A stretch of DNA of 64,000 nt from Pyrenula massariospora (Eukaryota; Ascomycota; Eurotiomycetes; Pyrenulales; Pyrenulaceae). A program made the translations under genes and the position numbers. Of the stretch, positions 23,392 to 35,975 are shown piece after piece; position 1 is the first letter of the stretch, and each line of letters starts with the position of its first letter. The notes below the pieces were generated by a model that saw only the letters and a program-made list of their open reading frames with translations, was not told the origin of the DNA and did not search any database. The stretch spans positions 1-64,000 of the forward strand of contig JAGFMI010000031.1 in the NCBI GenBank assembly GCA_021030905.1, written 5' to 3'.

Positions 23392-25667
23392 TCAGCGCTT
23401 TCCTCGCAAAGGAATGCCTCTCTTCGCCCCACCATTTGCAGTCGCGGGCGACGCACTCTGTCTGTTGAGTCGGCTTGTCCTCCACTTCTCATAGAAAGTC
23501 TCCCGGCTTGCTTCTCTCAACTCAGCGCGCCAGTCGTCAAAGACATTTTCCTTAAGCTTCACAAAGTCGCAATGCTCAGCATTGTACGGGTCAGCAAAGC
23601 CCCAGGGGAATTGTCTGCCCGCTGGGCCATCTTTCGAACTCAGGCTGTAGGAGTCAGGGCTTAGAATGGACAGCGGGAAGTCGGGGACCCCTGTGTTCGC
23701 GTTGGCCAAACCAGATTGACTAGAGGGTGCCCGTTTGTGCTCACTTCGACTCTTCACAGGTGTAGGTTGTTCAACAGGAACAGTGTCCGAGTCCGATGTA
23801 CGGGGCGTGCCTACGCCGTTGTTCTCTTTGTCTTCGCGGGTTTCAGCCTCGTCTTCATCTCGCTCGTCGAATCGTAAGATGTTGCCGTCGTATTCATCAT
23901 CAGACTCTTCCTCAAATCGAAGAGCTTCAAGCGGATCAATAGCTGCCTGCTTGAGACTATCGTATACCGTTCTCTTGAGGAACCTCATGTGCAAGGTTGT
24001 GATGGTGTCCGCTTTGCTGATGATTGGAACAACGGTAGTCTTCCCTTGCAGCGTCCGGAGAACCTGCAAGTCGAAATCCTCGTCCAGGGCGCCAGAGACC
24101 TTGGAGGAGAGGTTAAACTTGCCGTGACTGATTCCATTTGACATCTCCTGCTGGGCTGCAGCGATATTGGCATCAAGTCGAGTTGGATCGAGCACGAAGA
24201 AGACACAGTGGATGTGTGTGTCACGAACGCCAGGAGATCTCATCACCTTTTGCTCCTCGGTGAAAGTATCCTCGAATTTGCTCTCGATGAAGCTGCTCAT
24301 CTCTCGCAGCTGCAAATCGACAATATTTTTCTGTAAGCCCTGCGAATCCCACAGGGTCAATCCGACTCGTTCGCCCTCAATTTCGGTCTCAAGGTAATGA
24401 TGAACGAAATTTCGATTAGCTTTTGCCGAGGCTGGCGGCAAATCAAAGTCGTCTGGGTTGCGAGTCGGCCTTTTCTTCGGAGGGAGAGCAAGGGAGCTTT
24501 TGAGAAAATTGAGGAAGGACGTCTTGCCCGAATTCTGGGCTCCGATGACGAGAATGCTGGAGCGGGTCAGTCTTAGACTCATCAAAATGGGAGGTAGCGT
24601 ACTTGTACGGAGTAGGATCCTTTCTTCTCCGGACTCGTCGGGGGCTGTTAAGCGTGCTAACAGCGCTGCTAGCATAGCTGTAGCGGCCGCGGTGAGTCAT
24701 GCTTTCCGTCCTAGCATAAGGGTCGTGGTCTTGACCGCCAACGCTACCTGGAATCGGTGGAACAGGCATGCTTGCAGCCTTTTTCTGGTGTTCACCCGAG
24801 ACTCCCCTCGCACGGTTATTTTGACCGTGAACTTGGTTCGATATTATAGCAACGGAGCTATTGCATGTTAGTCAGATTCTCGCTGAATCATACAGCCCTT
24901 CCACATACTCAGGTCTGTCTTCTCCCCCAAATGTCTTGATTGCGGGATAGCTTGAAAGGTCCGGTAGACGTGGGGCTTTGTTCGGAATAGCGTTCGCTTC
25001 TCGTTGCCGGCGAAGCTCTTCCTCTTTGTTAAGCTCCTTTGACTTGCTTCTCTTCAATAGCGTGGATAGCCCTACACCTTCTCGTGAGTCATTTTCATCA
25101 CTGACGGCTTCACCGTTTACCTGAAGTCTTCCTCTGGCCACTTGCGGAAACCGATGGCCGACGCCCGCGAGCATCTTGCGAAGGAGAAGACATGGCGAGA
25201 ATGGACTGCGGGTTGAAATGGCGGAGTTGGACTCAAGTGGAGACAGAGGAAACTGCAACACGTTCAAATCAGGAAGGCGCGTGGGAGAGCTGCTCCGGTC
25301 GTGACTGCGATTGTCGCGTCAGGATACGCTTCTCTTACCGGGACACGAAGATTCCTCACCCACTGAATTTGAGCAACCGCTGTGTAGAGCAGGAACCGTG
25401 GCCGTGTTCTGGTTCATGGGCACGCTGACAGGAGCTGGAACCCACGAGCCGAGGTAGGGTAAGCGAGCGTGGGCGACGGTATCGAGAAAAGAGTGAATCG
25501 GCTCGTGAAGCTGTGACAGGTCGGAGTGGTGGTGACAAATGTTCCTTGGGTTCGAACTTTTCTTGCAGCCCAACGCCCTCAAGGCTGGGGAAATGGCTGA
25601 AGGCGGCGACAGCCTGCAGGAGCTTGATCGACACGGGCTCGTCGGCGACAGAAATCTGATGGAAGGA
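23392..25667 (-). CDS. Divergent septin-family GTPase with long N-terminal extension (5' end unresolved)
   Basis: Septins are GTP-binding filament proteins of the cell cortex and septum. Four exons were reconstructed: 25667-25360, 25304-24909, 24857-24603 and 24556-23392, with introns of 46-55 nt, all in phase. They give at least 707 residues. No in-frame ATG was found in the first block, which is preceded by an AAAAG acceptor, so one or more 5' exons are missing. The first ~320 residues are disordered. The G domain shows G1 GAQNSGKTSF, a G3-like DSQG, and G4 SKAD within VVPIISKADTITTLHMRFLK, typical of septins. The C-terminal septin element reads FPWGFADPYNAEHCDFVKLK. An acidic insert of ~60 residues separates G4 from this element. 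The G3 DSQG and the large insert set it apart from core septins. It may belong to the filamentous-fungus-specific group. Confidence 0.82.
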
Positions 25668-26260
25668 CTTTTAGGTGCATGGAGAAATCATGCTTTTGGG
25701 TTTCAGGGGCTGACGACTTTGATTAGGGGATGGCCAATTGGACCGCGGCGGGACACCCGTCGACTTTCCCCGCAGCTCCTCCACAACAACCGACCTCACG
25801 ATCGATCCACGGCCCCGCCCTGTCACTGGTCACTGCGTTACTTTGGCTACGGTCCAGCATAGTGCTCATGGAGTACACAAAGCCTCCAAATATGATGAAG
25901 TCCTCAAAGCGTTGACCTGCAGTCAGTCCACGGACACATACGAAAATCTGAGACCCCTGTCGAGATCAATCTGGTCCCTTGTCCCTGCCAAGATCCAAAC
26001 CTCCAACCCGTAGTAGATCAAAATCATCAAGAAAACCCCTTCGTTCTCCGTAACTCTCCTGATCGCAAGGACATCAAAAGAGCAACTTGTCCAATATCAT
26101 AGAGCATTAATTGCTTCTATTTCTTCTACTCTCAGGTATTTACAATCACCTAAGCCATCTTTCCCATTTAGATGGACGCTCTCTTGAGATTGACGCTGTC
26201 AAGTCTACCTTGGGTAGCGCTCCAAAATAGCCATCTGTTCAAAAATCCATGTTCCCTTCC
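25668..26260. other. Upstream of septin gene; probably contains its first exon
   Basis: An upstream exon must lie here or further right because the first septin block lacks a start codon. A candidate ATG at about 25860 (minus) opens a short frame, but no donor with matching phase was clear. The right part is the 3' flank of the next gene. Confidence 0.4.
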
Positions 26261-27530
26261 TCAATCCTTTCTGACTTTGACTTCCATTTCGATTTGACAT
26301 TTCTCCGTCCGACCTTTCCCTTGCGAGTCGCCCCAGCACGGCGCATCCCTGACCTCTTCTCGCACCTTCTCAAAGGATGAGTCCAAATTTCTCAGCAAAC
26401 GGATTTTGTTGTTATCCTCGTTCTGCCACGGGAACCTGACGATCAGGGATACCCTATTTTGGGCTCCAATAGCGAAGATCTCAGATAGCCCGTCAAATAG
26501 CGCTTGGCATGTTGTGTAGTCGCCAAGATATAGAGGTATTGGAATGCTATCCTCGTCCTCTTCCCCGTACTCGAGGTTACCGAGAGTGACGTAGATTGTT
26601 GTTGCCCGATATTTCTCGGCTTCGGAAAGGGGGGTAGGAGCTGTGGTGGTTTCGCCGCTCAACGAAGAGCGCTGAGAACCGGAAGAGGTTGGGGTGACCG
26701 TCGTAGGGGAAAAATCAACTCTGGGCGTTGCACCCAATCGGACCCCACCACCGTATTCCTTAGCGAGGGGAGCCTTGCCGTGGTTTTGTCGTTTTCGATC
26801 TTCCCTCTCTTTCGTGTAGGGCTGAAAATTGGTTCGTGGTCGAAGTTGCCGAGGGGCATCTCGATCCTCTAAGTCTGGTGACCGGCTGGATGACACTGCA
26901 TTTAAATTATGATGGGCCCTTGACGTGGTTGTTCGTGTGGTTTGTGGAGCATTGACTGATGTATTTTTGCCTCGCTGTCGAGACATAAATCTAGGGGTTG
27001 GCTGCCTTTCGTACTGGATATCAGAGTCGTCCGAATCTGTGTCATTTTCGGCGGGAGGATCAGCTCCAATTGTACCCATCGAGGTGACAATCCCTATTGA
27101 ATCGTGCATTTCCTGCGGCGTGAAGGAAGTTCGAGGAAGGATCTGCCTGCTGATAAACGGAGAGCGGCTTTTGGAAGATGGAGGCTGTTCAAATGGCGAG
27201 CTGGGGGCCGCCCGATTGTTTTCACTGAGGGACAGTCCACTTGAGGGGCGCTGGGAGGCTCTTGAGAGCGGTCGGCCACCGTTATGTCCGGATCTAAGAG
27301 GCGTTGGAGACGAAAGCAACCCCTCTGACTGTTCACTGATCATTAATGCGAAGAGAAAACATAGGGTAGAGCAAGATCCTTACCTCCCGGTCATTCTCGG
27401 AAACAGTGTCGTTATTCCCTTCTCTGACCACTCGCGCGCTTTGACTGTTGACCCTAATTTGTCCCTGGAAGGACTGTGGCCATTTCAGCTGAGAGGACAG
27501 CGGTGTGCTCTTGTTGTTCAAGCGTGCCAT
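26261..27530 (-). CDS. Conserved-looking fungal protein of unknown function
   Basis: Two exons, 27530-27384 and 27328-26261, are joined by a 55-nt intron (GTAAGG...ACAG, phase 0), giving 404 residues. The start is the ATG of MARLNNKST. Most of the protein (residues ~50-290) is Ser/Pro/Arg-rich and disordered, with an acidic stretch around DTDSDDSD. The last ~120 residues look folded, with alternating strands (RATTIYVTLGNLEYG, IPIPLYLGDYTTCQALFDGL, RVSLIVRFPWQ) and end in a basic tail. I do not recognise a named domain. The ordered C-terminus with a disordered head suggests a regulatory or nuclear protein, but that is only a guess. It is on the same strand as SLU7 and the septin gene. Confidence 0.72.
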
Positions 27531-28239
27531 TGAATCAGAGAAGTCTGTTGATGGTGGTGAAGTCGGACAGATTTTGAAAAAATCGGTTTGTGACAAAAAT
27601 GAGCTTGCCTGGTCGCGATGTCACGTACTTCACGCGAATGAGGCAAAGGCATTTAGCGGGATGGGGAAGGAAGTAGTAGGCTATATCTTGTCCGGCAGGC
27701 GCGCTTGGAGGAGAAATCGAGGGAAGGTCGATAACGCATCCCTAGAGTTTTCGAGAAGCCGAATGGCGTTCACTTGTCTGAAAGCTCGTCCCGCAGGTGA
27801 TTTCCAAGTTATGCAAAGTGAATCTCTCAGGCGAGAGATCAAAAGGCGGAAGTGAGGTTGAAAGGGATAGAAAGCCATTAGCCGGCCCTGAGCTGCAGCG
27901 ATGAGAAGACTCCGGTAGTCCTCATCCAGCACTTATTCTCACTTACTTCACTTCACCGCTAGGCTTTCTCGATTCCTTACAAGCCACTTGCTCACGATTT
28001 CTCATATTTGTCGAGATATTCTGAGAATCGACACATCTGCTCCAGGCAGCTCCATGGCATAGCGCACCATAGACCAAGCCAACCAAAACATGGATGTGCG
28101 AAGAACATTTGGTGAAATGCCATGACAAAATGTGGTGATAGATCATTTCCCCTATCGGTGATTTCAGCCGAACCATAAAGGGTGAACAGGGACGTGGACG
28201 TTGAGGTTTGGCATTTTCCCGGGGAAAGCAGCAACAATT
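27531..28239. other. Intergenic, no gene recognised
   Basis: About 700 bp lies between the start of the unknown gene and the SLU7 stop. Short frames on both strands show no domain. Confidence 0.5.
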
Positions 28240-29700
28240 TCACGTAACTAGTTCATCTTGACCCAGCATTTTCGCCATTGGATCATCTGCCTGAAGCTTT
28301 GATCGTTTGTACGCCTCCATCTCCTCGTAATCAATACCCTCTCTGATCTCGGCAAGAGTGCGCTTCTTCTTCTTCTTCTTCTTCTTCTCCGCTCCATCTT
28401 CCGACACTTTCAGTTCACTGTGCAAATGCTCTTTACGCTCTTCATGGGTATCGTTATCCGTTGCTTCCACCGCAGGCGCATCGTCCAGATCATTCCCAAA
28501 TCTCCTACCCTGAGCCTCTTCGATCGCTTTCTTTCCCTCTTCACCCGTGCAGTAGCTGTTTTTGACGGTCGAATGGCAACATGCGTAACCCCATTGAAAA
28601 TTTTTCCACCAGCTTCCCCATATGCTAGTATGGTTGTTAACCAAGACATCCTCCTTGTATTTGCTTTTGGCCTTCGGTTCGCCTTCCGCCCCTTTGATCG
28701 CACCGTGAGCATCATACTCCACATACCGCTCGTTAGCAGTGACCTCACTGCTTCCGAGTAACGGTTTCCCTGTCTGTGGCTGGACCCCATATCGTTCAAG
28801 TAGTGCTTTCCTCTCTCTCGCTATTCGCTCTGCTGCCTCGGTCGTTTCTTTCTTCCGCAAGACCTCTCCTTCTGTTGGATTAGCTTGCAAGTGCTGGCGC
28901 GACCCAACTCCCTTCTCTTGAGTTTCCCAGGCATAGCGCTGCGCACGCTCAAACTCAGCAGCATCTCCTGAGGCACGGAGGAAGTTATCCTCAGCAACCA
29001 AAACAGAAGATTTATCAGTTGTAGCGCCGGCGTCCAACATGGACCGAGTCTTTGGATCATATCGGGCAGAGTCGAGGTCAAGATTAAGGAGATATTTGGC
29101 TGTGTCTTCACGGAGCCTCAAATTACGAGTTGCAGTGCTCTGGGCTCGGCCCATGTCGGATTCTTCGGCGTAGCGAGCTTCCTCAGCTGTAGCAGAATGG
29201 TCGGAGGCATCCCCCTCTTCGTCGGCGTTCTTTTTCTGGCTCTCCTCCCCACGTGCGCGCCTTTTCAGAGCTTCAAGATCTTCATATTCGCGAACAATAT
29301 TCTGATACTCCGTCGGGTCATAGCCGTTCCAACGGTCTCGCTTAGCGTCCCAGCCGAGCTCGACCTTTTCAACTTTTTCATCTGCTTGAATATCCCTTCC
29401 GGTCCACTTGGCTCCCTGCTTACGGGGCCTGCTAAGACATTCCTTTGTCTTGTGAGTCATGGCGCCACAGTTCTCGCAAGCACCTTTGCGAAATTTGGTG
29501 CTCGCAGGGCCGAGCTTGGTGCCTCGAGAGTACCATTTCGAGGAGTCGCCAGAATCTTGCGATTTCTGAAGACGTTGGTGCTCGAGGTAGTCTGCGTCGG
29601 ATAGTTCTGAGGGTATATAGAAGGGCTTCTTGGAGATAAAACTGGGAATGTATTCATTTCGCTCCTTGTTAGAAGGGGCGGCTGGAGGGTGATTCGGCAT
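28240..29700 (-). CDS. SLU7: Pre-mRNA splicing factor SLU7
   Basis: Second-step splicing factor that helps select the 3' splice site and works in the spliceosome C complex in the nucleus. A single exon encodes 486 residues. It has a CCHC zinc knuckle (Cys75, Cys78, His83, Cys88 in [14 protein letters not shown]) flanked by the usual [12 protein letters not shown] and [11 protein letters not shown] blocks. [13 protein letters not shown] and the later WGSWW...WGYACCH block are diagnostic of the family. Near the C-terminus a run of eight lysines is encoded by an AAG microsatellite. The gene is head-to-head with REV3, with 475 bp between start codons. In other Pezizomycotina SLU7 and REV3 also belong to the extended MAT linkage group. 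Assignment is very secure. Confidence 0.96.
   Translation of the reverse strand: MPNHPPAAPSNKERNEYIPSFISKKPFYIPSELSDADYLEHQRLQKSQDSGDSSKWYSRGTKLGPASTKFRKGACENCGAMTHKTKECLSRPRKQGAKWTGRDIQADEKVEKVELGWDAKRDRWNGYDPTEYQNIVREYEDLEALKRRARGEESQKKNADEEGDASDHSATAEEARYAEESDMGRAQSTATRNLRLREDTAKYLLNLDLDSARYDPKTRSMLDAGATTDKSSVLVAEDNFLRASGDAAEFERAQRYAWETQEKGVGSRQHLQANPTEGEVLRKKETTEAAERIARERKALLERYGVQPQTGKPLLGSSEVTANERYVEYDAHGAIKGAEGEPKAKSKYKEDVLVNNHTSIWGSWWKNFQWGYACCHSTVKNSYCTGEEGKKAIEEAQGRRFGNDLDDAPAVEATDNDTHEERKEHLHSELKVSEDGAEKKKKKKKKRTLAEIREGIDYEEMEAYKRSKLQADDPMAKMLGQDELVT
28363..28388 (-). repeat. AAG microsatellite inside SLU7
   Basis: A CTT repeat on the plus strand (about nine units) encodes the polylysine stretch near the SLU7 C-terminus. 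It is expected to vary in length between strains. Confidence 0.95.
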
Positions 29701-30175
29701 GGTGATAGGGACAAAAAGGACGGCTGAGCTAGGTATAGAAAAGTGAAATTTCTGAAAGTTGAAATTTGAAAGGATCAGCTATATTCCATTTGGCGCTGCT
29801 AGAACAGAAAGGCTGACAATGCTACTGTTGCTGAAGAGAAGGTTGTCTTTGATATTCGTATAGTCTGAGGTCGCCTTTACTCAACGTAAAAAGAAGAGTA
29901 GCAGGTCTGCCGAGGCGCGGAGTTGCGCGTTGAGATCATCAGGAGCGGGATTTGCCGCAGACACGACAGGTAGGATGTAAACATGGGAGCCGCCAGATCT
30001 CTCCATCACTTCACATTTTCTTTGTATCTGTGAAGCAGATTATATCCATCTAAGAAACCTGAAATTAACATGAGAACAGAGTGCTGCGACACCAGTCTCT
30101 AGCGATGGGCTGGCTTCCTAGATGCGACCGATTGATTCTATTTCCCCATGGCGGGGGAGGTCCTGAGCCGCAGCC
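29701..30175. promoter_or_regulatory. Divergent SLU7/REV3 intergenic promoter
   Basis: This 475-bp gap between two head-to-head start codons must contain both promoters. No TATA box was clear, as is common for housekeeping genes. Confidence 0.55.
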
Positions 30176-33100
30176 ATGGCTGATGAACCTTTGATGGAAG
30201 TTTTGCGCGTTCGCTTGAATTGCGTGGATCATTACCAAGCGACGCCTACCGTCTTTGATCCTCCCTTGCTTCCATGTCAGACCAATGGCCAGCGAAAAGA
30301 CCTCCCAAACGTTTCAGTCATTCGAGTATTTGGCGCAACAGAATCTGGGCAGAAGGTCTGCCTGCATGTACACGGCGTCTTCCAGTATCTTTTCGTTGAG
30401 TACGCTGGTGGTTTGGACGCAGATGAAGGTATGAAACACCTCTCTCCGCTATCATGCAGAATGCCTTGCTGATGAGCCATAGTCAACTCGGCAATCAGAA
30501 GTCTGCATCAATCTATTGACCACGCTCTCGCGGTCAGCTATCGTCGAAATGTCTATGAGGGGAAGAATGCCTTTGTTGCTCATATCTCTCTCGTCAAAGG
30601 AGTCCCGTTTTATGGATATCATGTCGGATATAGGTTCTACTTCAAAATCTACCTTCTCAACCCGCTGAACATGACCCGACTGGCTGATCTGTTACGCGAG
30701 GGCGCCGTGATGAAGAGGACATTGCAACCGTACGAAAGTCACATGCAATATATTGCACAATGGATGTGTGACTATAACCTATACGGATGTGCCTATATCG
30801 ATTGTGCAAAAGCTAAATTCAGGGCCCCGGTACCCCATTACCATGACTTAAATAATCCAGTACATCAATGGCATGACTGCTCTATCCCGCCGGAGCATGT
30901 CATCGATGAATTGATCCTTCCAAAGCAAAGCCATTGTCCCCTCGAGGCTGATATCTGCGCCCAGGACATCCTTAACAGACGAGACACTGGCATGCGTCCA
31001 CTGCATCATAACTTCTCAGAAATGCTAAGTCCGTTACCAACTGATCTCAAGCTTGTTCAGAGCATGGCTGGCCTTTGGAAGGATGAGACTCGTCGGCGAA
31101 AGCGGAAAATGGGAATATTGGACCCTGGCAGTAGTCCATTCCCTCCGGAAGTATTGATTTCAATGTCTGCAGATCCTCGAAACTCGAATGCAGGAGGCTG
31201 GATTCACGAAGAAGAACTTCGGGGAAAGGTTGCACAGCTAGCAGCGGATGAGCACAGCAAAAGCGATTTGCAGAAGATCACATTCAATGCCTTTGAAAAA
31301 CTGGACCCATTGGAAGATACCGTAAAGACGGTTTTTGAGAGTATAGAGGGTCTATACCCAGAGAACCTTTCCAAACTTACTGCGCATGACCTCCTCCAGC
31401 TTCAAAATGGAGACAATTCTAATTTCGATGGAGACGACATCCAGGTTGACGAGAGTAGAATACGCGGATACTTTAACGATCCAAATTCAGGCGAGTCTGA
31501 AGAAGATTACGCTGGTTCGCCAGGTCGATCAGCTCCATTGAGCTCAGAAATTGCGGAGGACGTTGGCGTTCTTCTGCCAAGCAAGCGTGATGAGGAGATC
31601 CTGGATGTAGGTCTTCGTGGAAACTCGCACGATGGGCATGATACTGCGAAACACGAAGGCTCAGTTCGTACACCAACAAGTTCATCTGAATACGCTGCAT
31701 TTGGTGTACGCCGTCACGGTGATTTTAGCCATGTCACTGAAGACGCATTTGAGATGCCGCCCGAGGCCAAAATGGTCTACAATACATTGGATGCTGATGA
31801 AACGCCACGCCCAAGAAGCAGGCATAATGTGAACAAACGAAAATTTTTGATTGACGAGGACCCATTTCAGCCAAAGACCCCTTCTGAGGACGAACAAGGA
31901 CCCGTGGAGTTTTCTCCACGGAAGGAGAACATGCCTTGTGATCTAAATATGATTGATGTTGATAATGGTATGGATAATGATGATAATGGAGAAAATGATG
32001 TATACGAGCCCTTGCCTCAAGACAATACAAAGGACAGACTTTCGATGCCTGGATCGCAAAGGAGCTTGAGGCTTTCTTTTCCCACTGTCAAAGATCCAAA
32101 TGATATGAGTACGAGGCTCAGACTGAGTCAACGCTCTAACCAATCTTTGAAATCGTCCCAAGCTGAGGCTACAAACACGCTAAAATCTGCTAAAAACAGC
32201 GCAACAATCGATAGCGCGAAATACAAGGACAAAAATTGCGATGTTCCTGCAAAGTCTTGTAGCCCTGATCCTCCAGCGGTAGGTCAGCAACGAAAATTTG
32301 TATTTCACGGTCTCAAACCAAAGTCCACGAGAATGAAGCTTCTTAGCTTCAATAAACCACCCCCTCGCTCGAAATACCTTCTCAATTCACTGCAGCAGAA
32401 AGGGCTGCCTTCCAGGATCTACCAAGAAGCCTACTATAGTGATGAAAAGGACGTTCCAGAGCGGCAACGTGAGTACGCAGGGCGAGATTTTAGACTTCAG
32501 AGCAACAGCATCTTGTACTATGCTGACTTCGACTCAAGCGATGCTTTGCAAGCTGCTTGTGGCCAAAAGCCTCCAGTGTTGGTAGAACAGCAAGCTGAGG
32601 AGACTGCAGATCGTCAGCGGCGGCGGAGATGCCAGATCATACGTTGGCAAATACTCGACTCACCGCCGTCGCAGGCCTCAATGAGGTCCTGGCTGGCAGA
32701 TGAAGCTCAGTCAATAAGGGCAATTGCTTCAGCTGACCCCAAAGACATCGGCCGATCAAAGTCCTTGTCACAGATCGAAGGACCTACTCAGAAGAACAAG
32801 CATGGATTTAAATATTCTCAGAAGCAGGCAAGCACCAGTGTCCAACACGAAACTCAGTACATGAGTGTGATGAGCTTAGAGGTCCACGTCAATACGAGAG
32901 GCGCTTTAGCTCCAGATCCCGAAAAGGACGAGGTCTCTTGCATTTTCTGGAGCGTGCAATCGGATGATGAGGACCTGGAGGTCAACGGAAAAGTCGATGG
33001 CACCCATGTCGGAATTCTCTGCCTTTCAGAACCCCTTGGGTTAGCCCGCAAGATAAGTCGAGATGTGACCGCTACGGTCGAAGAGGAAGCAAGCGAAATT

Positions 33101-35458
33101 GACCTCCTGACACGCATGGTCGATATCGTAAGGCTATACGATCCAGACATTATCACCGGTTACGAAGTTCACAACAATTCTTGGGGCTATCTGATTGAGC
33201 GGGCCAGATTCAAATATGACTACAATCTCTGCGATGAGTTCTCTCGGATGAAGTCACAATCTCATGGCCGCTTTGGAAAAGACAATGATCGCTGGGGATT
33301 TAACCATACTTCTACCATCAGGGTCACGGGTCGGCATATGATCAACATCTGGCGGGCCATGAGAGGTGAATTGAATCTTTTGCAGTATACTATGGAGAAC
33401 GTTGTCTATCACCTCTTACATCGGCGCATCCCGCACTATCCTTTCAAGGACCTAACGCAATGGTACATAAGTAAAAATCCACGAGACCTCTCTAAGGTCA
33501 TTACCTATTACCTCTCTCGTGTGCAAATGGACCTCGAGATCCTAGAGGCAAACGAACTAGTTCCTCGAACAAGTGAACAAGCCCGCCTTCTTGGTGTGGA
33601 CTTCTTTTCCGTCTTCTCCCGTGGCTCCCAGTTCAAAGTCGAATCCCTCATGTTCCGTATCGCCAAACCCGAAAATTTCATCCTTGTCTCCCCTAGTCGG
33701 CGTCAAGTCGGCGGCCAAAATGCTCTCGAATGCCTACCTCTTGTCATGGAACCCCAAAGCGACTTCTACACAAGTCCGATGCTTGTTCTTGACTTTCAGT
33801 CTCTCTACCCCAGCGTAATGATTGCGTACAACTACTGTTACTCCACCTTTCTCGGCAGGATCGTGAGCTGGCGTGGTCAGAACAAAATGGGCTTCACAAA
33901 CTATCAGCGCCAGCAGCGCTTGCTCGAGCTTCTTGAGGATCATATCAACATCGCGCCGAACGGCATTATGTATGCCAAGACGTCTATTCGGCGCTCCCTA
34001 TTGGCAAAGATGCTTAGCGAGATTCTTGAAACGCGCGTCATGGTCAAGTCCGGCATGAAAGTCGACAAAGATGACAAGACCCTCCAACGCCTCCTCAACA
34101 ATCGTCAGCTCGCGCTCAAGCTCATCGCAAATGTCACATACGGCTACACATCTGCCTCCTTCTCTGGCCGCATGCCTTGCTCCGAGATTGCAGACAGCAT
34201 CGTCCAGACGGGTCGCGAGACGCTAGAGCGAGCTATTGCACTCATCCACTCAGTAGAAAGATGGAACGCAGAAGTCGTGTACGGCGACACAGATAGTTTG
34301 TTCGTGTGCCTTAAAGGCCGGACACGGGAACAAGCATTCGAAATTGGCGAAGACATTGCCAAAACTATCACGGCGCAGAATCCACGGCCTGTGAAATTGA
34401 AGTTTGAAAAAGTATACCATCCGTGCGTCTTGTTAGCAAAGAAACGGTATGTTGGATTCAAATACGAATCCCGAAATCAGACCGAGCCAGACTTCGACGC
34501 GAAGGGCATTGAAACCGTCCGTCGCGATGGAACGCCGGCGGAACAGAAGATCGAGGAGGTCGCGCTCAAAACGCTCTTCCGTACGGCGGATCTGAGCCAA
34601 GTCAAATCGTTCTTCCAAACCCAGTGCGCTAAGATCATGGCGGGCAAAGTCTCGATCCAGGATTTCTGCTTTGCGAGGGAAGTCAAGCTCGGCACTTATT
34701 CTGATAAAGGGCCGCCGCCACCGGGTGCGTTGATCAGCGCGAGGAAAATGGCTGAGGATCATAGGCTCGAGCCGCAGTACGGGGAGCGGGTGCCGTATCT
34801 CGTTGTCACAGGTGGACCTGGGGCAAGGTTGATCGATCGGTGTGTAGCTCCGGACGTATTGATGCAAGACCCTGGGCTCGAGCTGGATGCCGAGTATTAC
34901 ATCTCCAAGAACCTCATCCCGCCGCTGGAGCGGATCTTCAACCTCGTTGGCGCGAACGTGCGGAGCTGGTACGACGAGATGCCGCGCACCCAGCGCGTGC
35001 GAAAGGTCGAGGTCGAGAAGGAGGGCGGCGGCGCCGTGGCCATGGGGCCGGGCAAGAAGACCCTCGAATCGTATCTCCGCGCCTCGAGCTGCATCGTGTG
35101 TCGCGCCCCCATCCCGCCGTCGCATCCGCCGATGTTCCCGGCCAGCACGTCGAGTCTGCCGCTGTGTGCGTCCTGCAGCGCGCCGGAGCAGCTGCCGCAC
35201 ACGGTCCATGCGCTGCAGGCGAGGCTGACGAGGGCGGAGAAGAGGCTGATGGATTACGAGAGGGTGTGTCGGTCGTGCGCGGGAATGGGGCCGAAGGAGG
35301 AGGTTAGGTGTGATAGTAGGGATTGTCCGGTTTTTTATAGTAGGGTGAGGGGGAGGGGGGAGTGGGAGTGGGCAGGGCGGACGGTGGGTAGGGTGCTGGA
35401 GGGGGTTGTTGAGAGGGAGAGGGAAGAGAGGGGGGTGGGCGGGGGGTTGGAGTGGTGA
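30176..35458 (+). CDS. REV3: DNA polymerase zeta catalytic subunit REV3
   Basis: B-family polymerase that extends from mismatched or damaged termini in translesion synthesis and causes most induced mutation. Two exons, 30176-30428 and 30483-35458, are joined by a 54-nt intron (GTATGA...CATAG, phase 1), giving 1742 residues. The junction rebuilds the usual DEV-SLHxSIDHAL block. Residues ~1-330 form the N-terminal part with FVAHISLVKGVPFYGYH. A long acidic, disordered insert follows (~330-780). The B-family core shows motif A DFQSLYPS (~1188), motif B KLIANVTYGY (~1293) and motif C YGDTDS (~1351), all with catalytic Asp residues intact. Two cysteine modules close the protein: CysA from ~1621 (CIVC...CASC) and CysB (CRSC...CDSRDC), the latter a 4Fe-4S ligand set for REV7/POL31 partners. 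The 3' end of the coding strand is extremely G-rich. Confidence 0.97.
35343..35455 (+). other. G-run tract with G-quadruplex potential at REV3 3' end
   Basis: The coding strand carries more than ten runs of three or more G separated by one- to six-base gaps. The densest part is about 35343-35378. This satisfies the usual G-quadruplex pattern on the mRNA-sense strand and encodes a Gly/Arg/Glu-rich tail after the last CysB ligand. Confidence 0.75.
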
Positions 35459-35975
35459 TAGGACGAGATGAATGGAAGGGGAAACGGGTTTAGGGAGGTC
35501 TTTGTAGATAGATTTTCTTGGGTTTTGTGGCATTGGGATGGGGGCATTTGCATTGTGATACCCGGGGTGGGATGGAGAATGGCGGCATGGGCTTATTTAG
35601 CTTTCAGGCTTGAAATGGGCCGTGTCCAAGGAACGAACGTTCTATAGAGCACAGTATTGGAACTTCTGCTGGAGATTTGCTGTCGTCGGTTGCGCTAGAG
35701 CCATGCAATCTCGCCTCTCTACGGTTCAAAAATTGGGTATAGATCAGTTGTATCCGTTGGGAGCGTCTGCACGACGATTTCAAGCCGAGACAGCGAAGTC
35801 TCGTGCATTTTAGCTATCTTTGCTGGAGCTAAATGGAGAGTTCACACTGCTATGCAATTTTTCAGCAAAGTCAGCGAGAAGGCACACATGCCGCCCCAAG
35901 AGCTCAGCATCCTCTTCTATCATCGTAAGCGCTTTCTTCAATGCCCCTTCGTGCCACCATTCCTGCACCTCCACT
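35459..35975. other. Convergent intergenic region REV3/RPS4
   Basis: About 515 bp lies between two convergent genes and serves as the 3' flank of both. No gene was recognised. Confidence 0.55.

Noticed and set aside
34433-35533. 366-codon open frame on the minus strand
   Set aside because: It is antisense to the conserved 3' part of REV3, low in complexity (Pro/Arg/His-rich) and explained by the GC-rich codon usage of REV3.
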